Source: Paenibacillus phytohabitans
GTDB taxonomy: Bacteria; Bacillota; Bacilli; Paenibacillales; Paenibacillaceae
Assembly: GCF_013141775.1 (NCBI RefSeq)
Contig: NZ_WHOB01000055.1
Span: 17,011-81,010 of the forward strand
Direction of reading: 5' to 3'
Length of the DNA stretch: 64,000 nt
Made by a program: the position numbers and the translations under genes. The notes beneath the pieces are model-generated. The model searched no databases and was not told the origin of the DNA. It saw nothing but the letters and a program-made list of their open reading frames with translations. This document shows, in pieces, positions 16,478 through 25,219 of this stretch (positions within the stretch are counted from its first letter, which is position 1; each line of letters starts with the position of its first letter).

Positions 16478-17698
16478 CTACAAATCATCCTCATCCGTCC
16501 GGGCTTCCTTGCGGGTGGAGTAGGCCTTGAACAGATAGGCCAGCAGCGCTCCGCACGCCAATGTTCCCAGAACCGGCAGCGGACGCGCTCCCGCCTGAAG
16601 CAGAAGAGGCAGTCCGGTCAGCAGAGCCAGTAACAGATGCGCCCGGAATACAAACTGGATGGTTCCCTTGCTCTTGCTGCCTTCCGGCAGCGGATACACG
16701 GTCAGCCAGAACGACTCGCTGTGCAGCTTGCGCAGCGCCGTCAGCTGAATCCCCATCAGGAAGAGGAAGAAGATATAAATACCGCTGCCGGTGTAGCTGT
16801 CCTGATTCATCCAGACCAGGAACAGGTCCAATACGGCAATCCGCAGAACGATTCCGAAGATATCACCTCTGGCGAAGCTTTTGGTCAGGAGGAAGCGGTA
16901 GGCGGAATTCCGCTGCCAGGTTATGCCGCCGCCCCACCGGGACAGGTAGCGCCGGGCATAGACCCGCTGCTCACGTCCAGGGACATCAACGAACCAGCCG
17001 AGGACCATAAGCGCCCGGGTCCCCTGATTCTTCTCCATCGTAATCAGGCGTTCCCACGGAACAGAATGCCGGCCGGGTACGGCCAGCGCTGCCGCGTAGG
17101 CTGCGGCCAGAATTACGATGAAGATCAGCGCGCGGACCGGCGGCTGCCATACCCAGGCCGCAACCATCAGGGTGCCCACTGCCCAGCGCAACAGGTTGTA
17201 GCCTATGGCGGCCGGCCGGGAGAGCATAGCGGTCTCCCGCCATAACCCGAAGCTGGCGAGCAGCTTCACCAGGATCAGGACCAGGAGAGTGGCCAGCAGC
17301 CCCTTATGGGATTCATCCGTGCGTATGTACAGCGGCCATAAGGTAATGAGTACAAAAGCCAGCCGCAGGATCTTCCACACATTCCCGCTGACCCAGGAAG
17401 GGGCGAAATACTCCTTCATCCGGTGGCCCTGCGGCAGCAGGAAGATCGTATCCGGAGTCTGCAGATAGGTCCGGAAGCTGCTGTGCACCGCCGCCGGCAC
17501 CAGCAGGACGAGCATAATCCAGCGGATGGGGATACCTGCCGGGATATCACGCAGCAGGGAAGTGTACCAGGCGGAGAAGATGATCAGCACCAGCAGGAAC
17601 ACCATGGCTACCCCGCTCTGGATGATATACCCCATATAGGGGATCAGGCTTCCTGTAAACCGGCTGCGCCGCTGCCGGCGCAGCTCCTTCAAATCCAT
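16478..17698 (-). CDS. ecsB: ABC transporter permease EcsB
   Basis: The 406-residue protein is an integral membrane protein with roughly eight to ten hydrophobic segments (for example GVAMVFLLVLIIFSAWY, WIMLVLLVPAAV and IFIVILAAAYAAALAV) and a charged C-terminus (RKEARTDEDDL). Length and position directly after an EcsA-type ATPase identify it as EcsB. In Bacillus subtilis the Ecs transporter affects protein secretion, competence, sporulation and regulated membrane proteolysis by RasP; the transported substrate is still debated. The start lies one base after the ecsA stop, so the two are translated together. Confidence 0.88.
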   Translation of the reverse strand: MDLKELRRQRRSRFTGSLIPYMGYIIQSGVAMVFLLVLIIFSAWYTSLLRDIPAGIPIRWIMLVLLVPAAVHSSFRTYLQTPDTIFLLPQGHRMKEYFAPSWVSGNVWKILRLAFVLITLWPLYIRTDESHKGLLATLLVLILVKLLASFGLWRETAMLSRPAAIGYNLLRWAVGTLMVAAWVWQPPVRALIFIVILAAAYAAALAVPGRHSVPWERLITMEKNQGTRALMVLGWFVDVPGREQRVYARRYLSRWGGGITWQRNSAYRFLLTKSFARGDIFGIVLRIAVLDLFLVWMNQDSYTGSGIYIFFLFLMGIQLTALRKLHSESFWLTVYPLPEGSKSKGTIQFVFRAHLLLALLTGLPLLLQAGARPLPVLGTLACGALLAYLFKAYSTRKEARTDEDDL

Positions 17699-17699
17699 A

Positions 17700-18446
17700 T
17701 CATTTCCCTCCCTGAACCAGTTCGTAGAACAGCTGCTCCAAGTTCAAGCCCTGCAGCCCGGCCTTCGCGGTCATCTCGGCGAGTGTTCCCTCCGCAATTA
17801 CCATTCCGCGGTGCAGCACAATGAACCGGTCGCAGTAGTTCTCGATGGTGGAGAGGATATGCGAGCTCAGCAGAATGGACGCCCCGGATTTCTTCAGGTC
17901 CAGCATGAAATCCAGCAGAGAGCGGATGCCGAGCGGATCGAGGCCGAGGAACGGCTCGTCAATCACATACAGTGCCGGGCGTGCAACGAACGCACACATA
18001 ATCATCACCTTCTGCTTCATGCCTTTGGACAGATGGGACGACAACGTATCCATCTTGTCCTCCATATTAAAGAGTGCAGCCAGCTGGCCGGTGCGCGATT
18101 CATAATCGCTGCGCTCCACGCCGTAAGCTCTGGCCGTAAATTCAACATGCTCACGGACGGTCATCTCCTCATAGAGGAGAGGGGACTCCGGAACGAAGGA
18201 AAGCGCACTGTGGTAGCTCTCAGGATCGCTGCTGCGCGTCTTGCCCTGCACAGTAATCTCGCCCTTATGCGGAGACATGAGTCCAAGAATATGCTTCATG
18301 GTTGTACTTTTGCCTGCGCCGTTCAAACCGATAAGCCCGACCATTTCACCGGGCTGAACCTGCAGGCCGATATCATGCAGCACCGGCTTGTTCAGGCTGT
18401 ATCCTCCGCTTAAGCCCGTAATTTGCAATACGGGAGCTGTGTTCAT
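17700..18446 (-). CDS. ecsA: ABC transporter ATP-binding protein EcsA
   Basis: The 248-residue ATPase has Walker A in LIGLNGAGKSTTMKHILG (about residues 38-55), the signature LSKGMKQKVMIM, Walker B in ALYVIDEPFLGLDPLG and the switch histidine in ILLSSHILSTIE. It is the size of EcsA and is followed at once by ecsB. It powers export or membrane-related transport by the Ecs complex at the inner face of the membrane. Its ATG overlaps the stop of the upstream DEAD-box helicase gene by four bases, so the helicase and the transporter are translationally coupled, an arrangement that I do not recall as standard. Confidence 0.92.
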   Translation of the reverse strand: MNTAPVLQITGLSGGYSLNKPVLHDIGLQVQPGEMVGLIGLNGAGKSTTMKHILGLMSPHKGEITVQGKTRSSDPESYHSALSFVPESPLLYEEMTVREHVEFTARAYGVERSDYESRTGQLAALFNMEDKMDTLSSHLSKGMKQKVMIMCAFVARPALYVIDEPFLGLDPLGIRSLLDFMLDLKKSGASILLSSHILSTIENYCDRFIVLHRGMVIAEGTLAEMTAKAGLQGLNLEQLFYELVQGGK

Positions 18447-19936
18447 TGGCCGTCACCTCTCGGGGTTTTGTTCTTGAGCCACTTCGGGGCTCCCTTGTTC
18501 TTGCGGTTCTTGTCCCGCTCCGCATTGCTGCGTGCCTTGCCTGCGGGTGATGCCGCGCTGCGCGTGCTCGCGGCAATCCCCGGCCGGTGCTGCTCACGCC
18601 GCACCGTACCAGCCCCATCCCCAGCGCCAGCTGCGCCCGGCTGCCCTGCCGGAGCTTCGCCGCCCGTCCCTCCGGCTGTTCCAGCCGCCGAGGTCCGTAC
18701 CTGCGGCTTGCCGGTGCGCGGCCCGGCTTCGCTGCCGCGCGGGGCAGAGCCTTCGCGGCGGCCTGCACCTGCGCCGCCGCCGCGGAATTCACTGCGCTCG
18801 CCCTCCGTCAGCGCCTTGCCAAAGGCCATTTCCCGCTCGTCCAGCTGGATATCCAGCTCGCGGGCGAATTTGCGCATGATGAACGTCTGCTGCTCCGTAA
18901 CAATCGTTACGGACAGTCCGCGTTTGCCCATGCGCCCCGTGCGTCCGGCACGGTGGACATAGTGCTCGGAGTCAAAGGCCGGATCGAAGCTGACGACCAG
19001 CGTCAGATTCTCAATGTCCAGGCCTCTGGCCGCCACGTCGCTGGCGACCAGCACCTTGAGCTTGCCGTCACGGAAGCGGGCCAGCACGTTGGCGCGCGTA
19101 ACCTTGTCGGCATCGCCGTACAGCGCTGCGGCAGGTAGTCCCAGATGATTCAGCTTCGCGGTCACCTCAGCAATATCATCGGTCGCATTCACGAACACTA
19201 TCGCCCGTTCAGGCTTGTAGTGGCGGATCACCCGGCGCAGCATATCCACCTTGTTCCGCTCCTCGGATACCACGTAGTGATGCTCCAGACTCTGGGCCGT
19301 CATCATCCCGGGATCAATGCCCACCTCTGCGATGTTCTTCATTTCCTTGTTGGCCAGGAGCTTGGTCTCCGGTCCGATGGTCGCGGACAGCATAACCAAC
19401 TGGCGTGTGCGCAGCGCGCTGCTGACGATCTTCGTCACTTCTCCCGCACCGCTGAGCTGGAACATCTGGTCCGCCTCATCGAGAATAATCGTCGTCACCT
19501 CATGCATCTTCAGCTTGCGCAGCCCGATCAGCTCCCGCACGCGTCCCGGTGTACCTACAACCAGCTGGGGATGCTCGCGCAGCTTGTCAATCTGGCGTTT
19601 GATCGCCGCCCCGCCGATCAGCCCCATCGCCCGGATGCCCCGGTGGGCTCCGTAGCGCTCTGCTTCGCGGAGAATCTGCATCGCCAGCTCCTGGGTTGGT
19701 GCCAGCACCAGCTTCTGCACCGATTTCTGGTCCGGATTGATCCCTTGCAGCAGCGGCAGCAGGTAGGCCAGAGTTTTGCCTGTCCCTGTCTGGGATGCGG
19801 CCAGAACATCTCTTCCTTCCAGCAGAAGCGGGATCGTCTGCTCCTGTACAGGGGATGGTTCGGTGATGCCGAATTCAGACAATCGGGCAACGAGGTCTTC
19901 CTGAATGCCGATAGCTGCAAAAGAAGCTTTATTCAT
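18443..19936 (-). CDS. DEAD-box ATP-dependent RNA helicase
   Basis: All helicase motifs are visible in order in the 497-residue protein: the Q-motif region GITEPSPVQEQTIP, ASQTGTGKT (motif I), APTQELA (Ia), GG, TPGR (Ib), DEAD (II), SAT (III), VFVNA (IV), ASDVAARGLDI (V) and HRAGRTGR (VI). After about residue 385 comes a tail of roughly 110 residues rich in Gly, Ala and Arg, ending in a basic stretch (NRKNKGAPKWLKNK); it probably binds RNA. Such enzymes remodel RNA in ribosome assembly or mRNA decay, often in the cold. Which B. subtilis paralogue it matches (CshA, CshB, DeaD or YfmL) cannot be decided here. It heads the unit with ecsA and ecsB. Confidence 0.92.
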   Translation of the reverse strand: MNKASFAAIGIQEDLVARLSEFGITEPSPVQEQTIPLLLEGRDVLAASQTGTGKTLAYLLPLLQGINPDQKSVQKLVLAPTQELAMQILREAERYGAHRGIRAMGLIGGAAIKRQIDKLREHPQLVVGTPGRVRELIGLRKLKMHEVTTIILDEADQMFQLSGAGEVTKIVSSALRTRQLVMLSATIGPETKLLANKEMKNIAEVGIDPGMMTAQSLEHHYVVSEERNKVDMLRRVIRHYKPERAIVFVNATDDIAEVTAKLNHLGLPAAALYGDADKVTRANVLARFRDGKLKVLVASDVAARGLDIENLTLVVSFDPAFDSEHYVHRAGRTGRMGKRGLSVTIVTEQQTFIMRKFARELDIQLDEREMAFGKALTEGERSEFRGGGAGAGRREGSAPRGSEAGPRTGKPQVRTSAAGTAGGTGGEAPAGQPGAAGAGDGAGTVRREQHRPGIAASTRSAASPAGKARSNAERDKNRKNKGAPKWLKNKTPRGDGQ

Positions 19937-20100
19937 AATAGTAATTCATCCTTTTCGCTTAAGATAATATGTTCATTATATGCCAAAAAGGCCTCTCCAC
20001 CAAATGGAAGGCCATAAGTTCCAATCTACGCCATATTTTATATATGTAATTCCATCCTGCATGCAAAAGGGGACAAGCCGTTTGCTTCATAGCTGAGTAA

Positions 20101-20877
20101 TCATTTTCTGTTCATTGCGTTATAGGTCAGCTTATCCGCCAGCCGCGGAAACAAGCCGTATAGACGAATCCCGAAGGCTGCCAGACCGGGCAGATCCACT
20201 TCTTCCTTGCCTTTGTCCATCAGCTTCACAATCTTCGCAGACACATGCTGCGGAGTCATCATGATCCGGCTCACGCTTTTCTCATAATTGCCTGAAGGAT
20301 CGGCGGTCTTGAAGAATTCGGTGGCGATGGGTCCGGGGTTCACAGCCGAGACAATAATTCCGCTCTTGCGGAGCTCCTGGCGGAGCGCATTGGTGAAGCC
20401 GAGAACAGCATGTTTCGTAGCCGTATAGGCAACTGCGCGGGCTGTGCCGATTTTGCCGGCCATCGAGGCCACATTCACGATCTGACCGCTGCCGCGCTCC
20501 AGCATATGAGGCACTACCGCCTTGGTGCAGCGGACAATCCCCATATAGTTCACGTCCATCATGGCATCGAATTCGCCGGGCTCCATCTCCGTAAAAGCCG
20601 CAAACTTGCCATAACCGGCATTGTTGAGAAGAATGTCGATTCTGCCGTACTGTTCAAGAATCTCCGCGAAGGTACGCTCCACTGCCGCCTCATCGGTCAC
20701 ATCACAGACGAACAGTCCAAAAACGCCCGGTATCCCGGCCGCGGTTTCTTTCAGCTTGTCTTCCGAACGGGCCAGCAGAATGGGAACGGCCCCACGCTGG
20801 CTGAGCATCTGTGCCGTAAGCGCACCGATGCCGCTCGAAGCTCCTGTAATAACAACAACCTTGCCTTGTAATGCCAT
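20101..20877 (-). CDS. Short-chain dehydrogenase/reductase
   Basis: The 258-residue protein is a classical SDR: TGASSGIG (residues 11-18, cofactor loop), CDVTDEAAVE, NNAGYG (about 87-92), catalytic Ser in NVASMAG and YTATKHA with the catalytic Tyr and Lys, then NPGPIATEF. The lack of an acidic residue right after the second beta strand, with ARSED in that place, suggests NADP(H). The substrate is unknown; YqjQ-type oxidoreductases of Bacillus are the nearest likeness. It follows the CheX-like gene by 28 bases on the same strand and probably shares its transcript. Confidence 0.9.
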   Translation of the reverse strand: MALQGKVVVITGASSGIGALTAQMLSQRGAVPILLARSEDKLKETAAGIPGVFGLFVCDVTDEAAVERTFAEILEQYGRIDILLNNAGYGKFAAFTEMEPGEFDAMMDVNYMGIVRCTKAVVPHMLERGSGQIVNVASMAGKIGTARAVAYTATKHAVLGFTNALRQELRKSGIIVSAVNPGPIATEFFKTADPSGNYEKSVSRIMMTPQHVSAKIVKLMDKGKEEVDLPGLAAFGIRLYGLFPRLADKLTYNAMNRK

Positions 20878-20905
20878 GGAATGTGTTCAGCTCCCGAATA
20901 TCCGC

Positions 20906-21361
20906 CTAAGAGATCATAACCTGAATATCAAGCTCCCCGATGCCTTCCATCATAAGCGGAATACTCAGCGCTCTGCGCGGAAGGATCGACATGCTCTCTG
21001 TCTTCATTAACTTCGGCGGTGTAATGTCTACCGAAACCCCTTGATTGGAGAGAATAGTACTGGCATTGCCGCTGATCATGTTGCCAAGCTCCGAAATGGC
21101 ACTTTGGCCCATCTCGTCCATTTCCGTAATCACATAGCCGCCCATCATGGCCGAAACCATCTTAAGCGCCACGTGCTCGGCGATTCCGAAGATAATATTC
21201 CCGCTGAGCTGACCTGTCATTCCCACTTGAATCCATATATGATTATCGATCAGTTCAATGTCCTTAATACCCAGAATACCGGTAGACGGCGAGACTTGTA
21301 TCACCTGTTCAATTACAATTCGTGCAGACTCTAGAAACGGATTGATTACTTCTGCTTTCAT
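20906..21361 (-). CDS. CheX-like chemotaxis phosphatase
   Basis: The protein (151 residues) matches the CheC/CheX/FliY family: about residues 90-100 read SAISELGNMISGN, the E-x-x-N motif whose Glu and Asn attack the phosphoryl group on CheY. Only one such motif is visible, as in CheX. CheX dimers dephosphorylate CheY-P and so set swimming bias. The start at 21361 is chosen because a G-rich site (GAGGGGGGAC) lies about 11 bases upstream; an earlier in-frame start at 21397 has none. No other chemotaxis gene is nearby, so it acts with partners encoded elsewhere, or it has been adapted to another response regulator. Confidence 0.82.
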   Translation of the reverse strand: MKAEVINPFLESARIVIEQVIQVSPSTGILGIKDIELIDNHIWIQVGMTGQLSGNIIFGIAEHVALKMVSAMMGGYVITEMDEMGQSAISELGNMISGNASTILSNQGVSVDITPPKLMKTESMSILPRRALSIPLMMEGIGELDIQVMIS

Positions 21362-21397
21362 GAAAGTGCTGTCCCCCCTCGACCAGGCTTTAGTCAT

Positions 21398-21760
21398 ATA
21401 CCAAAAGTCCTAAGCAATAATGATTTATTATACTTCATATATCGGCATTATTCATCAAAAATTAATGGTCTTGTCGAATGAATTCACAAGATAGTTTGGA
21501 CGGCGACATTGCCCTGCCGGGTGTAATCTCCTATAATTTAATCAAATGCCAACACTGAACGTAAGATTTGCGGCGCAATTCCCTCCGGGTGCAGCACTCA
21601 CTGCGTATTTCCCCCTCATTCCTGGCAGACAATCCGCAGCATGCAGACCCTGGCCCATCAAGCTGTTAACGGCGCAAACGTCCTCTGGAAAGAAGTCACT
21701 TTCCCACAACGATACCAATATACGGCGGCACCAATACCGGTAGCCATTAGGGGGCAGTCC
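21398..21760. other. Divergent intergenic region
   Basis: The 363 bases between the CheX-like gene and the LysR gene hold a candidate LysR promoter at 21509-21537. That promoter leaves an untranslated leader of more than 200 bases. An AT-rich block with TATAAT on the minus strand near 21427 could serve the CheX-like gene. A 65-codon open frame inside the leader has no clear ribosome binding site. Confidence 0.5.
21509..21537 (+). promoter_or_regulatory. Candidate sigma-A promoter of the LysR gene
   Basis: TTGCCC and a perfect TATAAT are separated by 17 bases. The start codon of the regulator lies 224 bases after the -10 box. Confidence 0.5.
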
Positions 21761-22663
21761 ATGAATATCAGCCAGCTTGAAACACTGATTACCATTTCCA
21801 AAACCATGAGCTTCCGCAAGGCGGGAGAACTACTCAATTTGACCCAGCCGGCGGTTTCAGCACAGATCAAAAGTCTCGAAGAAGAATTCAAGACCCAGCT
21901 TGTGGACCGGAATCAGCCTGTAACCCTGACAGACCGGGGCCAGGTATTCCTCACGCATGCGGAGCAGATTGTAGGTATCGTTGAAGAGCTTAAGCAGCGT
22001 CTTGCGGATCTCGAAGAGAATCCCCAGGGGCATATTATTCTCGGCACGACCACCTCCATTGCCATTCAGATTCTGCCGCGGATTCTGTCCTATTTCCAGG
22101 ACCAGTTCCCGCATATCAAAACCTCGATCTCGTCCATGTCCTCTTCACAAATCTATCAGCATGTCGAGAATGGTCTCGTCGATGTCGGCATTGGCTATCT
22201 GATCGGCCGCAGTCCCGGAATGACAACTTCCGTCCTGTATTATGATACCTTTGAACTGGTCGTCTCGCCCCGCCATCCTCTGGCCCAGGTCAAATCGGCC
22301 GGTATTGAGGCGCTTGGCAAAACACCGCTCATCCTGCTGTCCCCGGACACCGTCGGCCGGAGATTCGCCGATGAAGTACTCGCCAAACACGGCATCCAGC
22401 CCCAGGTCATCATGGAGCTGACCAGCAGCGAAGAGGTGAAACGGATGGTGGAGCTGGATCTCGGGGCAGCCGTTATTTCCAAACAGTCCGTAACCGCCGA
22501 GGTCCGAAGCGGTACGCTCAAAATCGTCCCGATCATTGAGCTTGAGGTCACCCACCCTGTAGGCGTCATCACCAAATCCGGGAAGTACGTCAATTCGGCC
22601 ATGAGGCAGTTTCTGAGCGATCTTAAGGGAATGCCCGAAACCCAGTTCATCGGCTCAGAGTAA
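21761..22663 (+). CDS. LysR-family transcriptional regulator
   Basis: The 300-residue regulator begins with the LysR winged helix: MNISQLETLITISKTMSFRK, then LNLTQPAVSAQIKSLEEEF (recognition helix) and LVDRN. The rest (about 90-295) is the two-lobed effector domain with GTTTSIAIQILPRIL at the hinge. Such proteins usually bind next to their own gene and respond to a small metabolite. The ATG at 21761 is selected because the family always starts with this helix; GGGGCAG lies just upstream. The PHP phosphatase gene follows after 59 bases and may be co-transcribed. The effector is unknown; the nearest-looking group is the CysL/YwfK type, only by general resemblance. Confidence 0.9.
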   Translation: MNISQLETLITISKTMSFRKAGELLNLTQPAVSAQIKSLEEEFKTQLVDRNQPVTLTDRGQVFLTHAEQIVGIVEELKQRLADLEENPQGHIILGTTTSIAIQILPRILSYFQDQFPHIKTSISSMSSSQIYQHVENGLVDVGIGYLIGRSPGMTTSVLYYDTFELVVSPRHPLAQVKSAGIEALGKTPLILLSPDTVGRRFADEVLAKHGIQPQVIMELTSSEEVKRMVELDLGAAVISKQSVTAEVRSGTLKIVPIIELEVTHPVGVITKSGKYVNSAMRQFLSDLKGMPETQFIGSE

Positions 22664-22722
22664 CTAATGATCAGCAACCTGCAACCTATTCTGCCACCTT
22701 GGCCTAAGGAGATGTTACCTCT

Positions 22723-23532
22723 ATGAATTTCGACCTGCATACCCATCATTTCCGCTGCGGTCATGCTGACGGAAACATCAGGGATTATATTGAAGCCGGG
22801 ATAACCGCGGGTCTTGATGTGATCGGGATTTCCGATCACACGCCCTATTTCGGAAGTCCGTCCGAGCAGGCTTTTCCGCGTATCGCGATGGCCAAATCGG
22901 AGCTTGTCCACTACGTGGAGGAAGTACTGGCTCTGCAAAAGGAGTACGAAGGCCGCATTGATGTCCTGCTCGGCATTGAGTCCGACTATTTCCCCGAGCA
23001 TGCGGAGCTGTACCGGAAGACGCTTGCTGCTTATCCGTTTGACTATGTGATCGGTTCGGTGCACAGCGTGGACGGCAACAGCATTTTTAATAAAAGCCGC
23101 TGGAAGGGTCTGGGTCCGAAGCAGCAGCTGGCAGCCAAAGCGGAGTATTACCGGCTGATCGCCGAATCCGCGCGCAGCGGCATGTTCCAGATCCTCGGAC
23201 ACATTGATGCGATGAAGGGTAACTACCCGCAGTTCTCGGAGATCTCCGCTCCCCGGGAGATTGACGAAGCCTTAAGCACAATCAGCGAATGCGGGCTGGC
23301 CATCGAGATCAACACCTCGGGCGGCACCAAGCTGTGCGGCGGCTGGTATCCGTCGGATGAGATTCTGGAGCGGGCGCTGCATTTCGGCGTGGAGGTCAGC
23401 TTCGGCTCCGATGCCCATAAGCCTTCCCGGGTGGCTGATCAGCGCAATAGCGTTGCCGCGCGGCTTAAGGAGATCGGATTTAAGCACTGGGTCTACTACA
23501 AACGGCGCGAGAAGATTACAGTAGGACTATAG
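22723..23532 (+). CDS. hisJ: PHP-domain histidinol-phosphatase
   Basis: The 269-residue protein has the PHP metal-binding residues in order: FDLHTHHFRCGHADG (His cluster, residues 3-17), ISDHTPYF, GIESDYFPEH, VIGSVHSVDG, ILGHIDAMKG and SFGSDAHKP. Length and motifs fit the HisJ/HisK type that removes phosphate from L-histidinol phosphate in histidine synthesis. No other his gene is near, so other phosphomonoester substrates cannot be excluded. AAGGAG lies before the ATG. It follows the LysR gene closely. Confidence 0.85.
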   Translation: MNFDLHTHHFRCGHADGNIRDYIEAGITAGLDVIGISDHTPYFGSPSEQAFPRIAMAKSELVHYVEEVLALQKEYEGRIDVLLGIESDYFPEHAELYRKTLAAYPFDYVIGSVHSVDGNSIFNKSRWKGLGPKQQLAAKAEYYRLIAESARSGMFQILGHIDAMKGNYPQFSEISAPREIDEALSTISECGLAIEINTSGGTKLCGGWYPSDEILERALHFGVEVSFGSDAHKPSRVADQRNSVAARLKEIGFKHWVYYKRREKITVGL

Positions 23533-23578
23533 CTGTAGATAACGGAGACGGCTTAATTCTCTGCTGGACAAAATAAAT

Positions 23579-23645
23579 GCACCGCATGTGGTCCGGCTGT
23601 TGACGATGCTTGCCATCGTCCGCCGTTACCGCTGCGGTGCTTTTT
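23579..23645 (+). terminator. Branched terminator between hisJ and the nitroreductase gene
   Basis: GCACCGCA pairs with TGCGGTGC at the ends of a 62-base structure that contains an inner hairpin (GACGATG/CATCGTC); five T residues follow. It ends the hisJ transcript and sits eight bases from the stop of the convergent gene. Confidence 0.8.
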
Positions 23646-23652
23646 GCTAAGG

Positions 23653-24402
23653 TTATTCTTTATTCAGATTATCGCAGGTGAAGCCCTGCTGCTTAAGCGT
23701 CCGCCCGGCGTCGCCGTACTGCGGATTCAGGGCATAGAAGCGGGCAATTGTACTGCTCCAATCCCTCTCGGTCAGCCCTTGAGCCCTAAGCGACTCACGG
23801 TGGGTCTCATTGTACTCTTGGATCAGGGCTTTCTGATCAGGGTTATATGTTTCTTCATGATACACAGCCGCCATAGGCAGGCGCGGCTTCTTCGGCAGCT
23901 CTTCACCCGGATAGCCGATACACAGGCCGGCCACCGGGAATACATATTCGGGCAGCTGCAGCAGCTCAATCACTTCCGCTGTGCGGCGGCGCACGCCGCC
24001 GATCGGGATAATCCCCAGTCCCAGCGACTCCGCAGCAGCCACCGCATTCGCTAAAGCGATGCCGACATCGGTTGCACCGACCAGCAGCGCATCCACATCT
24101 CCTGCCGCTTCAAACGGCTGGTCTTCCAGCTCTGCCGCCAGCCGGGCCCGGTGAAAGTCCATGCAGAACACCAGGAATACCGGCGCTTCGGCCACATGCT
24201 TCTGGTTCCCGCTCAATACCGACAGCTGCCGCTTCCGTTCTTCGCTGCGTACCGCAATGACCGATACCTGCTGGCCGTTCACCCAGGATGGTGCAGCCTG
24301 GGCTGCCTCAATTATGGTCTTCAGCTTCTCTGGTTCTACCGCCTGCCTTGTATATTGCCGGAAAGATCGGTGGTTCGTAAGTAGTCTAATCACTTCGTTC
24401 AA
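23653..24402 (-). CDS. NfrA-like flavin nitroreductase / NAD(P)H oxidoreductase
   Basis: The 249-residue protein is of the nitroreductase fold: an N-terminal RSFRQYTRQAVEPEKL with arginines that contact FMN phosphate, then AAPSWVNGQQ, a DVGIALANAVAAAESLGLGIIPIGGVR core, and VAGLCIGYPGEELPKKPRLP near residue 170-190. This pattern fits the FMN-dependent NfrA group, which reduces nitro compounds, flavin or disulfides with NADPH in the cytoplasm. It appears to be a single-gene unit running convergent to hisJ. Confidence 0.9.
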   Translation of the reverse strand: MNEVIRLLTNHRSFRQYTRQAVEPEKLKTIIEAAQAAPSWVNGQQVSVIAVRSEERKRQLSVLSGNQKHVAEAPVFLVFCMDFHRARLAAELEDQPFEAAGDVDALLVGATDVGIALANAVAAAESLGLGIIPIGGVRRRTAEVIELLQLPEYVFPVAGLCIGYPGEELPKKPRLPMAAVYHEETYNPDQKALIQEYNETHRESLRAQGLTERDWSSTIARFYALNPQYGDAGRTLKQQGFTCDNLNKE

Positions 24403-24513
24403 GAGCTATGTCCTCCTCGCCAAATGCTGTTTCTGTATATCCATCATAGCCTAATGACTCCGGCTACCGCCAGCAGAAAGCGGTGATACCGGAATCCGGC
24501 ATACGGCACGCCA

Positions 24514-24542
24514 CAAAAAAATGGACCCGAATCATCGGGTCC
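24514..24542 (-). terminator. Terminator of the RimJ-like acetyltransferase
   Basis: GGACCCGA pairs with TCGGGTCC and is followed on the minus strand by ATTTTTTTG. It lies about 80 bases past the stop of the acetyltransferase gene and before the nitroreductase gene. Confidence 0.9.
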
Positions 24543-24621
24543 CAACAGCAGTTATATTTTCAAAAGGGGGTCATGTACTTAGTTTAACCGGAGACTGTTA
24601 GAGTTTGATAACGGCATTATT

Positions 24622-25164
24622 TCATTTGTGTAACATTGTGAAGACTTTCATTACATCGCCCGAGCCGTCCGCCATCGGCAGTGTCCGCTCCAGGGTCAGA
24701 CCATTCTTGAGCATCACCTGCTCCGATCTGAGGTTGTCCCCGCGGCAGCGTCCCTCCACCTTCAGCAGCTCCAGTTCGCGGAACCCGTAGGCCAGCAGCA
24801 GCCCCAGTGCTTCAGTGGCGAAGCCGCGCCCCCACCATGCAGGATTAAGCATATACCCCAGCACCGCCTTGCCCTCATGCCGGTTCCAGTTCTGCAGGGA
24901 GACCGATCCGATCAGATCCGGCTGTCCTTTGAGATAGATGCCTGCATGCAATGCGCAAAGGTCATAACCATGCAGCATCCGGTTCACCAGCTTATCCAGA
25001 ACGCCCTGCTGGGAGGATGAGCCCTGGCGCAGCTGAATATGCGGCTGCACCTCCGGATGGGAGAGCAGCGCCCGCAGCACTGCACCGTCAGCGGATGCCA
25101 TACTTTTCAGTTCTACCGCCGCTCCCTGCAGCGCCATACCCATAATCGCTTCATAAGTGCTCAT
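24622..25164 (-). CDS. GNAT N-acetyltransferase, RimJ/RimL type
   Basis: The protein (180 residues) contains the GNAT acetyl-CoA loop in WWGRGFATEALGLLLAYGF and the following EGRCRGDNLRSEQVMLKNGL, typical of the RimJ/RimL branch that acetylates N-terminal residues or small molecules. The start at 25164 is chosen because AGAGGGTG lies six bases upstream, while the GTG at 25173 overlaps that site. The gene follows the phosphoesterase gene on the same strand after 55 bases. The substrate is unknown. Confidence 0.87.
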   Translation of the reverse strand: MSTYEAIMGMALQGAAVELKSMASADGAVLRALLSHPEVQPHIQLRQGSSSQQGVLDKLVNRMLHGYDLCALHAGIYLKGQPDLIGSVSLQNWNRHEGKAVLGYMLNPAWWGRGFATEALGLLLAYGFRELELLKVEGRCRGDNLRSEQVMLKNGLTLERTLPMADGSGDVMKVFTMLHK

Positions 25165-25219
25165 GAACTTCACCCTCTTCTGCTGCTCTCGTTAAGCCGC
25201 ATCCTCAAGCTCTGCCGTC

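Noticed and set aside
21546..21743. 65-codon open frame in the LysR leader
   Set aside because: No ribosome binding site and a composition unlike a protein; kept only as part of the leader.
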